Below, piece by piece: positions 50,801-62,629 of a DNA stretch of 64,000 nucleotides (positions within the stretch are counted from its first letter, which is position 1; each line of letters begins with the position of its first letter). The position numbers and the translations under genes were made by a program. The notes beneath the pieces were generated by a model. The model ran no database searches and was not told where the DNA came from. It was given only the letters and a program-made list of their open reading frames with translations. The stretch spans positions 29,117,260 through 29,181,259 of the forward strand of contig NC_065530.1 of NCBI RefSeq assembly GCF_020184175.1, read 5' to 3'. Source of the DNA: Aphis gossypii. Taxonomy: Eukaryota > Arthropoda > Insecta > Hemiptera > Aphididae.

Positions 50801-52370
50801 ATTATAATGGCCACATGTGATGTAGAGAAAAATATTCACATAAATTGTAGCAGTAAATGCATCTATATCTACACTTATATATTTTTTGTAGTTATTTGTT
50901 ATTACATAATTTATTAGAAAATTATAAATTGGTTAAAAATTGATTTTAATTTTCTTGGATACAGATATTACAATTTAACTATAATACTTGAAATTTATAA
51001 TAGTAGACACATAAAAGAAAATGATTGATTAATTGATATTATGTTTCAATGTTTCTGTCTTGGAGACAAGATAATGAAGCAGACACTCCTTCATACTCAA
51101 CAATTGCGTTTGTTAACTTAATTTATTTATTTTTTATTGTCATCTTTTTGTATCAACCCTGGATTTTTAACGTTACTATAAAAATGGATATCATTTATAA
51201 TACGTACTCATATTTTGTATGTAGGATATACGATATATAGGACCAAACAATTTTTAGTAGATAAAATATGATACAGATCAAACCAGGCACTTGGTACAAT
51301 ATTATATATAAATTTATATGTATTATCATCTGTTGCACCTATTCAGATGAAGAAAGGTGAGAATTAAATAATTAAAAACGTTAATTTTTAAAATATTTTC
51401 AACTCAACTAATCAGTTAATTTTTTAAATAACTTAGTAACTTAATTAATTAAAAAATCTATTGTAACAAGAAAGTTTTTTTTATCAGTTATCTAATTAAA
51501 AAAATAATGTCAAATAAAAATCACGTTTTGTACAAGCCTATAAAATTGTAATAAAATCTGATTATAATTAACTGTTATTTTGAAACTGTATAAATGTGTA
51601 ATGATTTTAAATAAAAATAAACTAATCAATATCCCTTAGTTTAATAATTTATTTGGTAAAGACGTGTAATCGTGTAAACCATTACCTACCAATGGAGCGT
51701 AAAAAAATAAAATAGTATAGGAAGCATATAAATGTTTATTGTTTTTATCTTACAAAAAAAATTCAAGTTTCACGTTCATTTGCGATTCCTTTGGTAATTT
51801 ATAAAAAAATTAACAAACTTCTTTTCAGCTACTTTAAATTGATGTTTTTCTCCATATTCATTGTAATATTTTACGGTCAAATATATTGTATGATGACTTA
51901 TTATACCTCAACGAGATTTTTAAATATTGAGTCGACGGTTAACTAACTTGAGTAATATTTTTTCCACCTTTGTTTATATTATAATATTATGTCTACGTAA
52001 ACAGTAATATAATTATGGGGATGCACATTGATACAATTGCATTCCTTAGTATCATGTAACAGGTTCAACGTGCATAATACCTGCTATTAAAATAATTTAA
52101 TTGTTGTGTTGGATTCTTCATAATCTATCAACATTAATAGATAATATGCAACCATCACTAAACATTGAATGTATCTATAGTTGTTTTAATAGAATGTCTC
52201 TAGCTAAAATATATCCTATCATACTTAAAAAAAAAATGAATATATGCCAAACAATGAAGTTAAATCAGGGTTTATTTTGATATTTAAAATGTTTATTACA
52301 TTACTAACAATTTATTACACAGGGAACGACATCGTAGATTTTGTAATAAACGTTTTTTATACGTAGCCTT
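50800..52370. other. AT-rich DNA, no gene seen
   Basis: Low-complexity AT sequence. A 63-codon frame at 51049-51240 is mostly Phe/Ile/Tyr and unconvincing. Confidence 0.55.
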
Positions 52371-52377
52371 ATGATGC

Positions 52378-52656
52378 CTAAGACCTTAGAACCAAAACGA
52401 ACCTGCTGCAAGAACGTGTTATTATAATAAGTTTGACTTTATCGTAAATCGAAAAAAATGATCTAGTTGACAGGGAAAAAAATTCGTCGACTGCAGGTTC
52501 CGATAACCGTGACGCAGATTTTGGACGTCGCTTATTACATATTTTATATTTATACACACACACATACGTGTAAACACCTATAATATTATAAAATCTGAAT
52601 AGTAAAAAAAAAAAAAAAAAAACAATAAAAAACAATTGCATGCGAACGAAGCTCAC
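52378..52656 (-). other. Open minus frame beside the CpG island
   Basis: This 92-codon minus frame has no ATG at its start. The first half is poly-Phe from a poly-A run (52604-52622). The second half is GC-richer and mixed (KRRPKSASRLSEPAVDEFF, then a Ser/Arg-rich end). Acceptor-like AGs (ctgtcaactag, cgttcttgcag) lie within it. If a gene leaves the CpG island on the minus strand through the donor at 52783, this is where a downstream exon could be. Otherwise it is upstream flank of a plus-strand promoter. Confidence 0.15.
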
Positions 52657-52707
52657 GGTCGTCGTCGTGTAATTATTTAAACACGACTATTAATTTGTCT
52701 TCGTGAT

Positions 52708-52719
52708 TATATATATATA
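52708..52719 (+). promoter_or_regulatory. TATA-like run upstream of the CpG island
   Basis: An alternating TA stretch about 130 bp before the GC-rich block could serve as a TATA element for a plus-strand start. Such runs are common in this AT-rich window, so the call is weak. Confidence 0.15.
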
Positions 52720-52777
52720 CGTAAATATTATTGGACGGTTAAATAGGTTTTACGCCTACCCGAAATCCGTCGGATGG

Positions 52778-52784
52778 ACTTACG
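52778..52784 (-). other. Splice donor at the island edge (minus)
   Basis: The minus strand reads TTGGC|GTAAGTCC, a full GTAAGT consensus, cut after 52784. The longest stop-free frame of the window (minus, 53205 to 52784) runs exactly into it; its stop codon is the TAA inside GTAAGT. This is what a first coding exon would look like, but low-complexity GC-rich sequence is stop-poor in any frame. Confidence 0.3.
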
Positions 52785-52839
52785 CCAACGATGTATATAA
52801 GGTGTGTGTATACCTGTGATGTGATCGTCGTTCAACGTG

Positions 52840-53271
52840 CGACGCGTCGAAAACAAGAGACATCGGACGACGACGACGACGGCAGCGGCAGCGGTGTCGA
52901 CACGTTTCTCTCGTGGCCAACACGACGCGTGTGCGGCGGCGGCGGCGTGGTCGCGTTTTATGAAAGCGCGGCCGGCGACGACGGACGACCACCACCACTG
53001 CGCCTACCGGTGCGCCGCAGTCGGCGCGTTGTCGTCTGTTGATAACAATAGAAAAACGGCGTCGGGCGGCCGCTGCGGTGGCGGTGACGACGTTAGCGGT
53101 AGCGTTAGCGGCGGCGGCGGCGGCGTCGGCGGCAGAGAGGAGCGACGGCGGCGTTGGCGGTGGCTGTGGCTGTGGCAGGACACCACATCCTTTGCGGCGA
53201 TACACACGTGACTGTTTCGGGCGCGCAGGATGCGGCCGGCGAACGTTTCGGCGCGCATGGCCACCCGAACT

Positions 53272-53303
<32 letters not shown>

Positions 53304-53345
53304 CCGCCGCCGCTGCAGCGTAACATCGTCCGCCGTGATAGCGAC
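52840..53345. promoter_or_regulatory. CpG-rich island, likely promoter/first exon
   Basis: About 500 bp of roughly two-thirds G+C in a window otherwise about three-quarters A+T, packed with CpG and with GGC, GAC and GCC triplet repeats (for example 52868-52890, 53091-53135 and 53271-53319). All six frames are largely open (141 codons minus at 52780-53205; 124 plus at 52837-53211), giving Arg, Ala, Gly, Asp or Val runs that are repeat artefacts rather than domains. Splice donors occur at both edges: minus GTAAGT at 52783, plus ATG|GTAAAT at 53349/53350 and GGG|GTGAGA at 53496/53497. In insects such islands typically mark the 5' end of developmental or neural genes. Strand is undecided. Confidence 0.55.
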
Positions 53346-53354
53346 CATGGTAAA
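53344..53354 (+). other. ATG abutting a splice donor
   Basis: GACCATG|GTAAAT combines a good start context with a donor directly after the ATG. If the transcript runs plus, exon 1 would be a GC-rich leader contributing only the initiator Met. CCATGG is palindromic, so the minus strand also has an ATG here. Confidence 0.25.
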
Positions 53355-53391
53355 TAATAATAATAATAATAATAATAGTAATAATAATAAT
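53351..53391. repeat. TAA microsatellite
   Basis: An imperfect (TAA)n tract of about 13 units with one TAG interruption, directly after the putative donor. Confidence 0.85.
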
Positions 53392-53529
53392 GGCTGTGTG
53401 CGTAATAATAACATTATTATTATACCTAACCTAAAAGCAGATAACACACGTCGTTATAATATACAACTGTCGCCACTGTACTCGGTCACGTGGGGGGTGA
53501 GAAAGAGATAATCCCCCAAAAATATATTT

Positions 53530-54170
53530 TATATTGGACGATAAAAGTCACGAAAAATGTGTTTTCTTTAATTGGGTGAAAAATTGGAAAAGAACGCCAG
53601 CGTGTTTATCGCAATATTCTGACAAAAATGTCAAAAGATGTATATTGTCTATTTATTACGGGAATTTATAGTTTAAAATAATATAGAATATTAATTTAAC
53701 TATTTGTTTTACATATTTTTTTTTTTTTTTTTTACTTCTCTGCAGTTTTTCTAGACGTGTAACAAATGTTTTTTTGTATAATATTTATGTCGAATTACGG
53801 TTTGAAATAAAAACTAATTTAGAAAATTTTAAATACCGAATAAAAACTTTTCAGTAAAAAGTAGACAAATTTCAACAATATTTACATTAATATTCATTAA
53901 TATTTCATTAACATCAACAGATTTAGGTAAACGTTCGGTCGTTATTATTTTATTATTTCGAAGATAATGAATTTTTTTTAGTAATCGGACATATTTATGT
54001 TCTTTGACTTACATCGTCTGCGTGACTGCGTATAATTGTAACATAAACATTATTTTCTCATACTTGTAAATTTCGAGTGCATAATATTAAAATTTATTCA
54101 AAATAATTTTTTTTTACATTAAAATTTATTATATCTATAACATAGTATAAAATATATAATATATCTTTTT
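53530..54170. other. AT-rich DNA, no gene seen
   Basis: Includes an 18-base poly-T run at 53716-53733. No frame of interest. Confidence 0.6.
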
Positions 54171-54177
54171 CTCGCCG

Positions 54178-54420
54178 TTGTCATTGTTTTTGTTGTTATT
54201 GTTATTGTTGTTTCTGATGTTTTCTTACCACACGGTACAGCAATGCACTGTAATGTTATTGTTTCGAGGTCTTATACGAACGACCGCGTCGTCATCGTCC
54301 GGATTCCCGCGAAAATATATTTACTTAGGCCATTCAACATTAATTTTAATAGTCCTCGAGCTACGCGCAAAGACCTCGTTAAGTTAGATCAGCTAACCTA
54401 ACCCAACCCGACCGACTCTA
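54178..54420. other. GC-richer patch with minus donor
   Basis: The plus strand has a Leu-rich 69-codon frame driven by TTG/TTA repeats. The minus strand is open for 31 codons from about 54321 (GNPDDDDAVVRIRPRNNN, then ITVHCCTV) into a good donor, CCGTGTG|GTAAGA, near 54230. It contains CpGs and lies 0.8 kb from the CpG island. It could be another 5' exon or promoter block. The words ctaacctaaccc near 54397 are not a tandem telomeric array. Confidence 0.25.
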
Positions 54421-54429
54421 GGGTTTTTT

Positions 54430-55580
54430 GAACTTTTTGAACGCGACCAGTGTCTATTATGTATGTAGTACGTATCACCGTTGCTTTATCTTAAAAATGT
54501 ACAAATAAAAATCAAAGCCATTTTCGAGATTTGCATTCTACGGTTTTAATTTATTACCCAAATAATAAACATTACATAATATATAATGTATTATATTATT
54601 AAAGTGTAGTGTTGATAAATGCATAATTTCCAAAATATATTATTGGTAGTCTTCGAATGACGCATATTCAAAAGCAATGAATTAAAACAAATCAACATTT
54701 TAATACAATAATGCAACTCTATTTAATGTACGTTTATCGTGCTTCCCAACAATAATAATATACACGACCAGTTTTTACTTTGGGTGAAAATCAATAATTT
54801 TTCATTACTTCGTGTTAAATTACTATTATTGTTAATATTTGTAATTAGTATAAGTTGGATACCAATAGGTATTTGGGTATTTCAAAAAAATATACATAGT
54901 ATAGCAATAATATTGTTTATTTAACCAATGCAATTAAAATATAAAATTACTAAACCTTTTACTTCAACAAACAGGATTAATTAATTTTAAAACTAAATTA
55001 TTTGAAAATTAATTTTTGTTTTATTACATTAAATAATAATCGCATGCATAGATAATAATTAATAAGCAATTATTTTACTGTTAACTTTACAATATCACTA
55101 TATCTGGTCATAAATTAAACTATATTTTATTTAAGTTGTTTATAAGACGGATGAATGGTATTATATTGTAATGTTATACTAATACCGTATTATATCAGTT
55201 TATAGTTCATATAAAAATGCATGTTTATTTTCGATAACTAAATAATTGCCTCCATTAAAAAAATAGAATAATGGTATCATTAATTCCAAAATAATATTTT
55301 TTGTTTTTATAACTTTAGCATAACTGTTAAAGCATTTTATATCTTCGTGTTGTTGATATATGAATGCAAATTGTCATGAATTGCACTGCGCACTACACAA
55401 TGTCACGAAACTGACAATATGATATATTATTAGCGTTTTCTCATTCCTTTAAATACTTCGAACCTTTGTAGTTGTCAACACGAACAAGTGTATACAAATA
55501 TGCTAATTTACAATGGTTACTTTAAAAGTTTTGATAAGGTTAAAAATAAATTGTTATAGAGTGAAGTTTTTAATTTCTTT
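54430..55580. other. AT-rich DNA, no gene seen
   Basis: Low-complexity AT sequence. A GC-richer patch at 55370-55500 contains no persuasive frame. Confidence 0.55.
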
Positions 55581-55585
55581 TGATT

Positions 55586-55828
55586 TTATAATTTTTGATT
55601 TAGTTCGACCAAATTATTTTCAATAATAATTGATAAACGAGATTTAAATGTAAATAGCTGTTGTTTTATCATCTGAGACGGAGAAACCAGTATTACTGTT
55701 ATATTTCTATTCTGAGATTTTAGTAAACTTATTATAGATTCTGATCGAAACGAATAACGTACTAGCTGGTATAACAATAATTTTATTTTATCACCATTTT
55801 CTGCGGACTTTTTTCTAGACACGAGTAC
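55586..55828 (-). CDS. Protein-like open frame, possible last exon
   Basis: The minus strand is stop-free for 80 codons between TGA (55831-55829) and TAA (55588-55586). An acceptor-like CTTGTTCTTGAG precedes it (cut before 55827). Residues are well mixed throughout: SRKKSAENGDKIKLLLYQL, SFRSESIISLLKSQN, then TVILVSPSQM and IIIENNLVELNQKL. ATTAAA, a polyadenylation-signal variant, lies about 20 nt past the stop. There is no ATG near the start, so it would be a terminal exon or a remnant. About 7-8 frames of this length are expected by chance, but few would have this composition. No family recognised. Confidence 0.35.
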   Translation of the reverse strand, partial: VLVSRKKSAENGDKIKLLLYQLVRYSFRSESIISLLKSQNRNITVILVSPSQMIKQQLFTFKSRLSIIIENNLVELNQKL

Positions 55829-55834
55829 TCAAGA

Positions 55835-57560
55835 ACAAGTTTCATGCAGATCGAAATTGAGTTTATACATTACTTTTAAGAGGTCATTTTTCTATTTATT
55901 CTGCTGCAATTGTTTTTCTTATCGTAGAGAATAACTACCAACGAGTAACAACCAACGACCGTCGAAAATTTTTAAAGAAATGTCAACAAACGCAATCTAT
56001 TCATAATTATTATTATTATTATTATTTTTTTTTTTGTGAAGCATCAAGTTTTTAATGATTTATTGACTAAAATGCACCGTACTACTTTATATTATATATT
56101 ATTTTATACTCCAAACTTATCTATTATTATTCTTCCATTATATTAAAATACGTTAATTTATATAAATTTACATATTATAAAATCTTTCAGGAAAAAATAT
56201 ATTTCACATAATATTTTACATCTAATAACATAATAAACTTTATAATAAGATAGAATTGGACCAAATATTGATTTTACTTTGACTTTTATAATACTTAATC
56301 TAAATGTGTTTATACGTAAAATCTATACTTCACAACTACCACCGTAGTTATTTATCTTTAATAAATCTTTCTCTAAATAATAGTCAACAGCAACCACCAT
56401 ATTCACTGTTGTTTGAACATAAATCAAATTTATATGGCGTAAGCACAAAGGTGATTAAAATTATTTGATGTAGTTTAGTGATTTATGGAATATTATAAAA
56501 GTATAATTCACATAATCATAAAATTACATACACTCCATAATTCAATTAATTATAACTGAGTACAGTTAGTTTGGGAAACAATTTAAAGTTTCATTTGAAG
56601 TGCTCTATGGTTTTTCTTGTTTTTAATTAATTAATTTAACTATTTTATTTACTAAAAATATAGATTTTATACGGTGAAAAAATCTATATCAAACCTAAAT
56701 GTTTAAATAAGTATACAATTATCGTGTTTAATGATATGAATATAATGTATACTAGTTTTTCGATTCTTTAAATAGAATAATAAATTATGTTATACTATAG
56801 ATTCGAATATTATTTTGATTATAAGTACAAAAAAAATGTTTTTTTTACAATTTAAAATTTTTTACACACGTGAAATCTATCTTTCCATAAGTGTTTTGGT
56901 ATACTATTAATTTTTATACTGATTAGGTATTTAGGTAGTTAGATTATATTAACATTATACCTATACATTATATATTAATAATAACTGTGCATATTTTAAA
57001 CACGTGAGTTTTAAACGAAAATGTCCATCATATATTTACACGGTAACATAATTTTAAGTTCAGAATATGGGAAAATTTTATAAATAGGACTGATGGGTTG
57101 TTTATTATTATTATTAGTTCTTAATAATAATAATAATAATAATTCTACGTACCTACTGCCTACCACAAATAAAGCTTATTATACATTAATCTTTTAAAGT
57201 ATTGTATATGGTTCCATATAAAAGTAAGAAATAATTATTTTTCAAACATATATATATATATACAATCTAAGCAGTGCCTCTATAACGTTGCTTTAGCTCA
57301 GATGATAGTTTAAATCGAAAACATCTGTCAAATTATTTTTTAAAAAATACTCATATAAGATGAGTCGCAGCTGTATGGTAAAAGTAGAAAATTGAATCTC
57401 ATGTGACGGATTGTCCATGTGCTGTGCAAAATAACCAGAAAGGAATACAATGGATGAAAATGTTCAAACACGTAGGTACTAAAATATACGAGAAAATTGA
57501 ATAAATTAAACAACTGATTCAAGTACCTATATAATGTATGGTGACTAATGATTAATGAAT
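55835..57560. other. AT-rich DNA with triplet repeats
   Basis: A (TTA)n tract with poly-T lies at 56006-56035. A TA run lies near 57249-57261. An 81-codon minus frame at 57340-57585 is mostly Phe/Leu/Tyr/His. Confidence 0.55.
57101..57143. repeat. (TTA)n/(TAA)n inverted repeat
   Basis: A TTA tract (57101-57116) is followed a few bases later by a TAA tract (57121-57143), its complement, so the pair can fold into a long A/T hairpin. A mirrored microsatellite is less common than a simple one. Confidence 0.7.
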
Positions 57561-57564
57561 TAAA

Positions 57565-58777
57565 GCCTGTGGCGAACTGGCTCACCAGGGCATGGGTCAG
57601 TTCCTAATGTACTTGTAATTAAAATTAAAATTTTGGAAACGTTTTTTTTTTAAATATTTTTTTGATTATTTTATCTTAAGAAAAACATATACTTACTGAA
57701 CTTAATAATAATGATAAAACTATTAATAATTTAGATATATAACAAGTAAACAATTTAAAAAAAAAATTTTTGGAAAGAGAAACATTTATCTCAAAAATTA
57801 TTATTTATTTTTCAAATACATTTTTTGTATTACCTATATTTTTTTATTTCAAATAAAAACAAATAAATATAATAAATGAATAAATATTTAATTACTAAAT
57901 GTATCACTTGTTTTATTTTTGTTGATTAAATAGAACTACTATAACTACTAATACAGAAAAAATATATGAATTTATAGTATGAATACTGAATAGATAATAC
58001 CTTAAAATAATAAATTAAAAATGTCATTGAGTATAGTACAATTTATAATAAATAATAATTTAACTTAATAAGTACGTAAAAGTTTTAACTCCTTATTCAT
58101 AATAAAATAATTAACGTCTTTATCCACTGTTAAAATACTTAATTTTATACAAATTTATATAAAAAATAACGGTTTTTGTGTATTTTTACACTTTTAGTTT
58201 TTGCATGAGATTATTATGAAGAATAATGTGTTAAAATTTCAGATCTTATATATATAAACAGATTTTTTTTATGAATTTTTAACTACAAAATAATTTGTAA
58301 ATTTCAAAAATGTTAACTTAAAATTTTTGAAATATTTCAATTGGGAACTTGAAAATTTATTAGGAATCTTGTAATTCGTTTTTAATCATTTTTAACCATT
58401 CATAAATGTTTTATAGGCATTTAAAAAAAATAAAATAAAATAAATTGATAACTTTAATTGTCCATAAACAGCTTAAAAAGTATCAACTATTTGGTGAAAA
58501 TTTTAAATAACTACAGTTATTTATTTTCGAATTTCACCAATAAAAATAAAATTGATTTTGTTGAAAACTGAATTTTTGTTAAAATTTTAGTTTTTTTCTT
58601 AATAGTTTGTTTGTTTTTTTTGATAATTTTTAATTTTTACCCCTTTCAAGTACAAATCAAACCCCAATTTGTATCCAAAAATCAAAATCATCTTCAAAAT
58701 TGACTAATTATCGTAGATGTAGACAAAATAATACACATAATTGTCAAAACAATACATTCATTGCTCCGCTTAGAATC
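57565..58777. mobile_element. Repeat-derived segment, related right end
   Basis: The right end ctccgcttagaatc (58764-58777) matches the right end of the 24.76-25.86 kb element with one mismatch, and the AT-rich noncoding interior is similar in style. No matching left end is found. A GC-rich phrase at 57567-57600 (ggcgaactggctcaccaggg) reads like a separate repeat fragment. Likely a truncated or composite copy; the left border is a guess. Confidence 0.35.
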
Positions 58778-58793
58778 TAAAATTAATTTTTTT

Positions 58794-58955
58794 ATGGACC
58801 ATTATGAAAAAATTTTGGCTACCACTAAACTTATGATATTAAAAACCCGTGTTGAAAATGGGTGCCATGAATATTGTGCCCGGGACACAAAATTCCTAAT
58901 TATAGCCCTAGAGATACTTATAATGGAAAAAGAGATACTTTTAATAAATTGCTAA
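58794..58955 (+). pseudogene. Coding-like fragment beside the repeat end
   Basis: An ATG-led 53-codon frame begins 16 bp past the repeat end: MDHYEKILATTKLMILKT, then RVENGCHEYCARDTKFL and IIALEILIMEKEIL, to TAA. The frame stays open back through the repeat end. The middle is GC-richer (gtgcccgggacac). Because it abuts a repeat, it is probably mobile-element sequence rather than a host gene. Confidence 0.2.
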
Positions 58956-59252
58956 AAAGCTAACCACAATCTATCATATTATAAGTTATATGTGCAATGT
59001 TATGATTATTATTGAAAATATACAGTATGTAAAAACAAGAGTTTTTTTAGTATATGTATTTTGTTTCGTTTACAAACAATATACAGATGTGGCCACTCTA
59101 TATCTAAATCCCGTCACTTTTTTGGTTCCAGTCCGCTAAATGCTAAATGAGTTTGCTTTCGAAAAAGTAGTGAAAAAAAATTATAAACGTACAGTATATT
59201 AATATAACTGGTATAATATTATGAATTAGTGATAAAGTGAACTGTTTCATAA

Positions 59253-59381
59253 ATTGTGTATAGGTACTTAATAGTTCAAAAAAACCATAAATTGTTGAAT
59301 AATCGGTTCCTGGTCGTATGTCATTTCAAAATCCCCAAACACCCCTGTGGTCGTAACAATTACTCATTTAACGACCAATAG
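59253..59381 (+). pseudogene. Coding-like fragment, 42 codons
   Basis: Stop-free from 59253 to TAG at 59379-59381, reading KLLNNRFLVVCHFKIPKHP then CGRNNYSFNDQ. The final two thirds are GC-richer and protein-like, with Pro, Cys and His. No splice borders stand out. Family unknown. Confidence 0.18.
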
Positions 59382-59389
59382 AAAGATTT

Positions 59390-62300
59390 TTTCAAAGATT
59401 GATGGTTCTCTTATAAAATCTAATTTTCTCTAGACTATTTATTGTTCTCCGAACTAAAGCTTTCTATAAAAATGTCCTAGGATAAATTTTCAATACTAAA
59501 AATATTGCCACTATAAAAATACTTATTAAATGACAAATTATATAGAAGTTAAGCTATTTCAAAATAAAATTATATTTGTAATCTGATCGGTGTTTCTTAG
59601 ACCTTGAAAATTACTTTACAAGTTTTGATCAATGAAACAAAACTTTGATAACAGTTGGACTCTTATATTATTGAAGCGTAATGTATTGTTAAAAACAAAT
59701 ACATTTTTTTTTATTATATAAACCTAAACAATACTATCATCACATACAGTCGTCTTTTGAATGAGATGATTTATTATTGCTTTCAATATTAAGTAAGTGA
59801 TTTTTAATTTTCTGATTAGAAACACCGCCCAAGTCAGTGAAGCGAGACAGTATTCAGTGTTTACCTACTGACTATAATAATTCTGTTTACACTTATTAAG
59901 TAATTTAAATTAAAAAAAAAAAAAAATAGATATTGGTAAAAAAAACGTGTCTACAATATTGTAGAACGGTAAAAAAGTAAACAATCAATAATAACAAGTG
60001 TTTAATTTATTTATTTTTGTACAACACGAATATGGACTGAATAGGAGAGAATTTAAGTTCCTAATCTATATCACGTGTTATAATAGGTACTATCTAAATT
60101 AAAAAAAAAACTAGTCAGTTAAGTACCAATTTTCTTTCAAACTTCAATTTCTGAATTTAATTACTTTTTAATTTAAACTTCGCAAGTTAGATACACCTAA
60201 ATTATATAAATTTAATAAAGTAGATTTATTTTATTTATGTTAACACAAATCGTAATAAATCAATATGTATAAAGTGTCCATACCTTTTAAATTCAAACAA
60301 AATATTAATGAACAACTATAAAAATGAACACTTGGTGTTTTTGAAATGATGTATATAAATCAATATTGTATGCATAATAAATATAATTTCAAACAGCGCT
60401 AAATATAAAGATATCCTAAAAAGAATTCACAAATTCAAACAGGTTTTAAAATTTAGAAAAAACTTTTTTAAACGAATAGTTTATTATTTTTTTGATATTT
60501 TTGTAACTTTCATCTCGGAAATAAGAACACTACAATGCGTTTAATTATTTACAGTAAAAGCAACATAATATTAAATGTAATTATATGTAAACACATTTTA
60601 AAATATTACATTTTTTGTATACAGTTAAATTATTTTATAGTAGGATAGTCATAAAAATGTATTCAATACTAGCCAACAGCCGTATACAAAATGTATGTAC
60701 CAATTTATATTAATTTGTTCATTACTTGTATTATTATACTTAATCTACTACTTATCTCAACTTAAAATAATCGTATTAATCGTTTGCAACTTTATTGTCA
60801 GTAATAAAATGATTTAGGTATAGTACATTTTGGAACTATTACAAATAATTAGATATTTTAATCAATAATATCAATAATACAATATTGTTATTATTTATTT
60901 ATAAAGGCATACAATTTCCGTCAAACAAATACAGAATAATACACATAAAAATATATGAGCACATTTACCACCCTTCAGTGTTTACGAAAATAACACATTA
61001 TCGTAAAACCAATAGCTCTGAGAATCGACTATTATACATATTATATACTATGGAAATCTAAAAGTATGGAAACTGAATTATACTAATATTTTTTTGGTTA
61101 GTTTATATTGTTTATTCGCCATATTATTAATCTGTTATTTATTGTATGGTTACCATATTATTTATACCAAACCATTTATTCAGAAATTACAGATAACGCT
61201 TACCTATACGGAATTTAATTCAACCAATTATTTATTTCAATAATATTTATTCAAGAGAGATTATATTTTTGAATTAATCAGCGTCATAAATGTGTGGTTT
61301 TGAAATAAGTTCATTAGCACTCTTTCTTCGTCACCACAAGATTTTAATATCCACTAAGTTACTACTATACTTACACGTAAAATATGTGTTTACGCAAATA
61401 TTTTATTAGGTAAACGTTACAGCATAATATTATAATATGTATTTATATCAAAATTATATTATAATGCATTATTAATTTATTATCTACCCAAAAGTATCAT
61501 CTTCTACAATAATAAATATAAAATAATATCCTACATCTATACGTTATATTGTTACACGTATACCGTCATTCAAAAGATCCCATTATAATTAAAATATCAA
61601 GTATATTAATCGATTATATAAACAAGTGAGTATTGATTATAATTTGTTTTTATAAATATCTAATATAATTTATTATGACCTGAGTTACTACAAATATGCG
61701 TTATGGATACATGTTTTGTTTATTTTATAGCGACGCAGAGTAACAATAAGGTGTCTAATAATGAAAATGCGGTACAAAATTGTATGATTATATTATAAAA
61801 TAGAATAATATTATTTCACGACTTGCTCTAGACAAAAATGAAACATTTTTGAGATACAATTAAAACATTTGGAATATTTGGAACACTTAAATCTAGATAA
61901 CATTTTTAATTTCAAATATATATTCATATAAAACTAGTTTTTTCAGATTTTTAGAGCCAATTTCAAACCATATAATATAATAATATAACACGACCATAAA
62001 AGTCTTGCTATAAACTAGATACGAAGCTTGTTTTATATGGCATATTTAAAACTAAACAAGATGACTAAAGGCTAAAACTATATAGTACCTACGCTATAAT
62101 AGTGTGCTATATGTGAAATATATTTTAAAGATTTGTTTACTTCAATTTATTTTATACAAGATATCATATTCGAGTTGAGATATTATACCTCAGGTACCAT
62201 ATAATGTATAATACATTTCTTAGGAAACAAAAGTAATAGGATATTTTGGAATATGAACACTATATGTATAGTGCATACTACATTCATAATATTGTGTATA

Positions 62301-62620
62301 ATAAATAAACAAATAAAATTAATAAAAAAATGTGTATAGTAATACCATCGTCACAGTTAAAATAATTATTTTGGAAATAATTCATACGAAATATATAGCG
62401 TCGCTTACTTTGTGTCCAATTGAAAATTAGACTCTCAAATATATTAAACCTGCTTATAAGTTACCTACTTATTAATAACCACGTCTACCTAGTGTCCTAG
62501 CTAATATCTATAATATGGGAAACAAGTAACAACACAAAATATTAGTGGGAAACTCAGCTTGCAATTATACATTATGCATGTAATCTACAACCACGGTAAC
62601 CATTCAAAAAATGGTTCTAC
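59390..62620. other. AT-rich DNA, no gene seen
   Basis: Long AT stretch with poly-A near 59914-59927 and no frame of interest. Confidence 0.6.
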
Positions 62621-62629
62621 AAGTAATCG

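Noticed and set aside
52791..53511. Other overlapping frames in the CpG island as separate proteins
   Set aside because: All six frames are open because GC-rich triplet repeats lack stops. The Arg, Gly, Ala, Asp, Asn and Leu runs are repeat translations.
54178..54387. Leu-rich plus frame as a signal-peptide protein
   Set aside because: The Leu run comes from a TTG/TTA microsatellite and the rest has no domain.
54385..54415. Telomere-like ctaacctaaccc words
   Set aside because: Only one or two imperfect units, not a tandem TTAGG array. Similar words recur singly elsewhere in the window.
57340..57585. 81-codon minus frame as a gene
   Set aside because: No ATG start; Phe/Leu/Tyr-rich and overlaps a repeat-like GC phrase at one end.
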